A stretch of 36,368 nt of DNA from Colwellia demingiae (GTDB taxonomy: Bacteria; Pseudomonadota; Gammaproteobacteria; Enterobacterales; Alteromonadaceae), in assembly GCF_007954275.1 (NCBI RefSeq), contig NZ_VOLT01000020.1:1-36368 (forward strand), in the 5' to 3' direction. Both the position numbers and the translations under genes were made by a program. Position 1 is the stretch's first letter; every line of letters starts with the position of its first letter. Positions 36,211 to 36,368 of this stretch are shown piece by piece. The notes under the pieces were generated by a model. It ran no database searches and was not told the origin of the DNA. It worked only from the letters and a program-made list of their open reading frames with translations.

Positions 36211-36308
36211 TTTGTGCCCCTTTCCGCCTTAGAAAGCTAAGGCGCTAATAAGATGGTCCGCCTCCCCTAAGCTACACTTAGGGAGATTATTAAATGAGGA
36301 GAATCATC
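36211..36308 (+). ncRNA. left end of an IS110-family element with hairpins, candidate bridge-RNA region
   Basis: Two stems lie between the conserved TTTGTGCCCC word and the transposase start. The first is an 8-bp stem CGCCTTAG / CTAAGGCG (36225-36232, 36237-36244) with an AAAG loop. The second is a 7-bp stem CCCTAAG / CTTAGGG (36265-36271, 36277-36283). IS110-family elements are known to encode a structured bridge RNA in the non-coding end before the transposase; this position and structure fit, but the full RNA and its guide loops cannot be defined here. Confidence 0.4.
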
Positions 36309-36368
36309 ATGTCTACTATTAACATTCTTGGAATTGATATTGGGAAATCAACCTTTCACCTTGTTGGC
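36309..36368 (+). CDS. IS110-family transposase, N-terminus only (cut by window edge)
   Basis: Twenty codons are present, including ILGIDIGKSTFHLVG, the first DEDD motif of IS110-family transposases (RuvC-like domain; the Asp in GIDIGK is the first catalytic acid). GAGGAG lies 6 bases before the ATG. The remainder lies outside the window, so subgroup and integrity are unknown. Confidence 0.9.
   Translation, partial: MSTINILGIDIGKSTFHLVG

Noticed and set aside
36181..36368. CRISPR or tandem repeat array near the right end
   Set aside because: The repeated words are two hairpins and an insertion-element end; there is no regular repeat-spacer pattern anywhere in the window.

Overview
The window is AT-rich chromosomal DNA, most likely from a marine gammaproteobacterium of the Alteromonadales (Colwellia/Thalassotalea-like). 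That placement rests on low G+C, the protein styles, a TorF-type porin, a DUF3422 protein and an IS110-type element; it is an inference without any database search.

Layout. (1) 1-377 has no gene but holds a short match to the IS110-type end at the far right of the window. (2) 378-9163, minus strand: a LysR regulator, then an NAD-dependent molybdenum formate dehydrogenase operon (fdsG, fdsB, fdsA, fdhD, fdsD), then a histidinol-dehydrogenase-family paralogue. (3) 9394-15906, plus strand: a class III pyruvate-type aminotransferase, an aldehyde dehydrogenase, aspartase and a short malic enzyme. (4) 15957-19856: a decayed copy of the start of a DUF3422 gene, a dCache-type chemoreceptor, and the intact DUF3422 gene. 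(5) 20057-21316, minus: a flavin monooxygenase gene broken by one in-frame stop. (6) 21900-26969, plus: a tightly packed operon of an HpaB-family monooxygenase, a RidA-like protein, a DUF1028 protein, an M20 deacylase and an MFS transporter. (7) 27075-30578: GNAT acetyltransferase, TorF-like outer-membrane protein, APC permease. (8) 30926-31522: relics, namely a degenerate IS5-family transposase abutting the 3' end of a second DUF1028 gene. (9) 31874-35716: a polyamine/amine-type ABC transporter (PotA, B, C, D order). (10) 35831-36368: an undescribed 53-residue ORF and the start of an IS110-family element cut by the window edge.

How the genes may work together. I read regions 2, 3, 6, 7 and 9 as an accessory catabolic island for a nitrogenous compound, probably an amine carrying a heterocycle. 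Uptake would be by the ABC transporter or the APC permease; transamination to pyruvate and aldehyde oxidation would follow; a flavin monooxygenase with RidA and DUF1028 would open the ring; an M20 enzyme would remove an N-acyl or N-formyl group. Aspartase would turn aspartate into fumarate, malic enzyme would return pyruvate for the transaminase, and the Fds complex would oxidise formate. This matches the known chemistry of histamine/imidazoleacetate breakdown to aspartate plus formate, but with enzyme families (HpaB, RidA, DUF1028) that I cannot assign to those steps with certainty. A simpler polyamine-degradation reading of regions 3 and 9 remains possible. Several decayed copies (DUF3422, DUF1028, IS5, the flavoprotein) show repeated rearrangement of this island.
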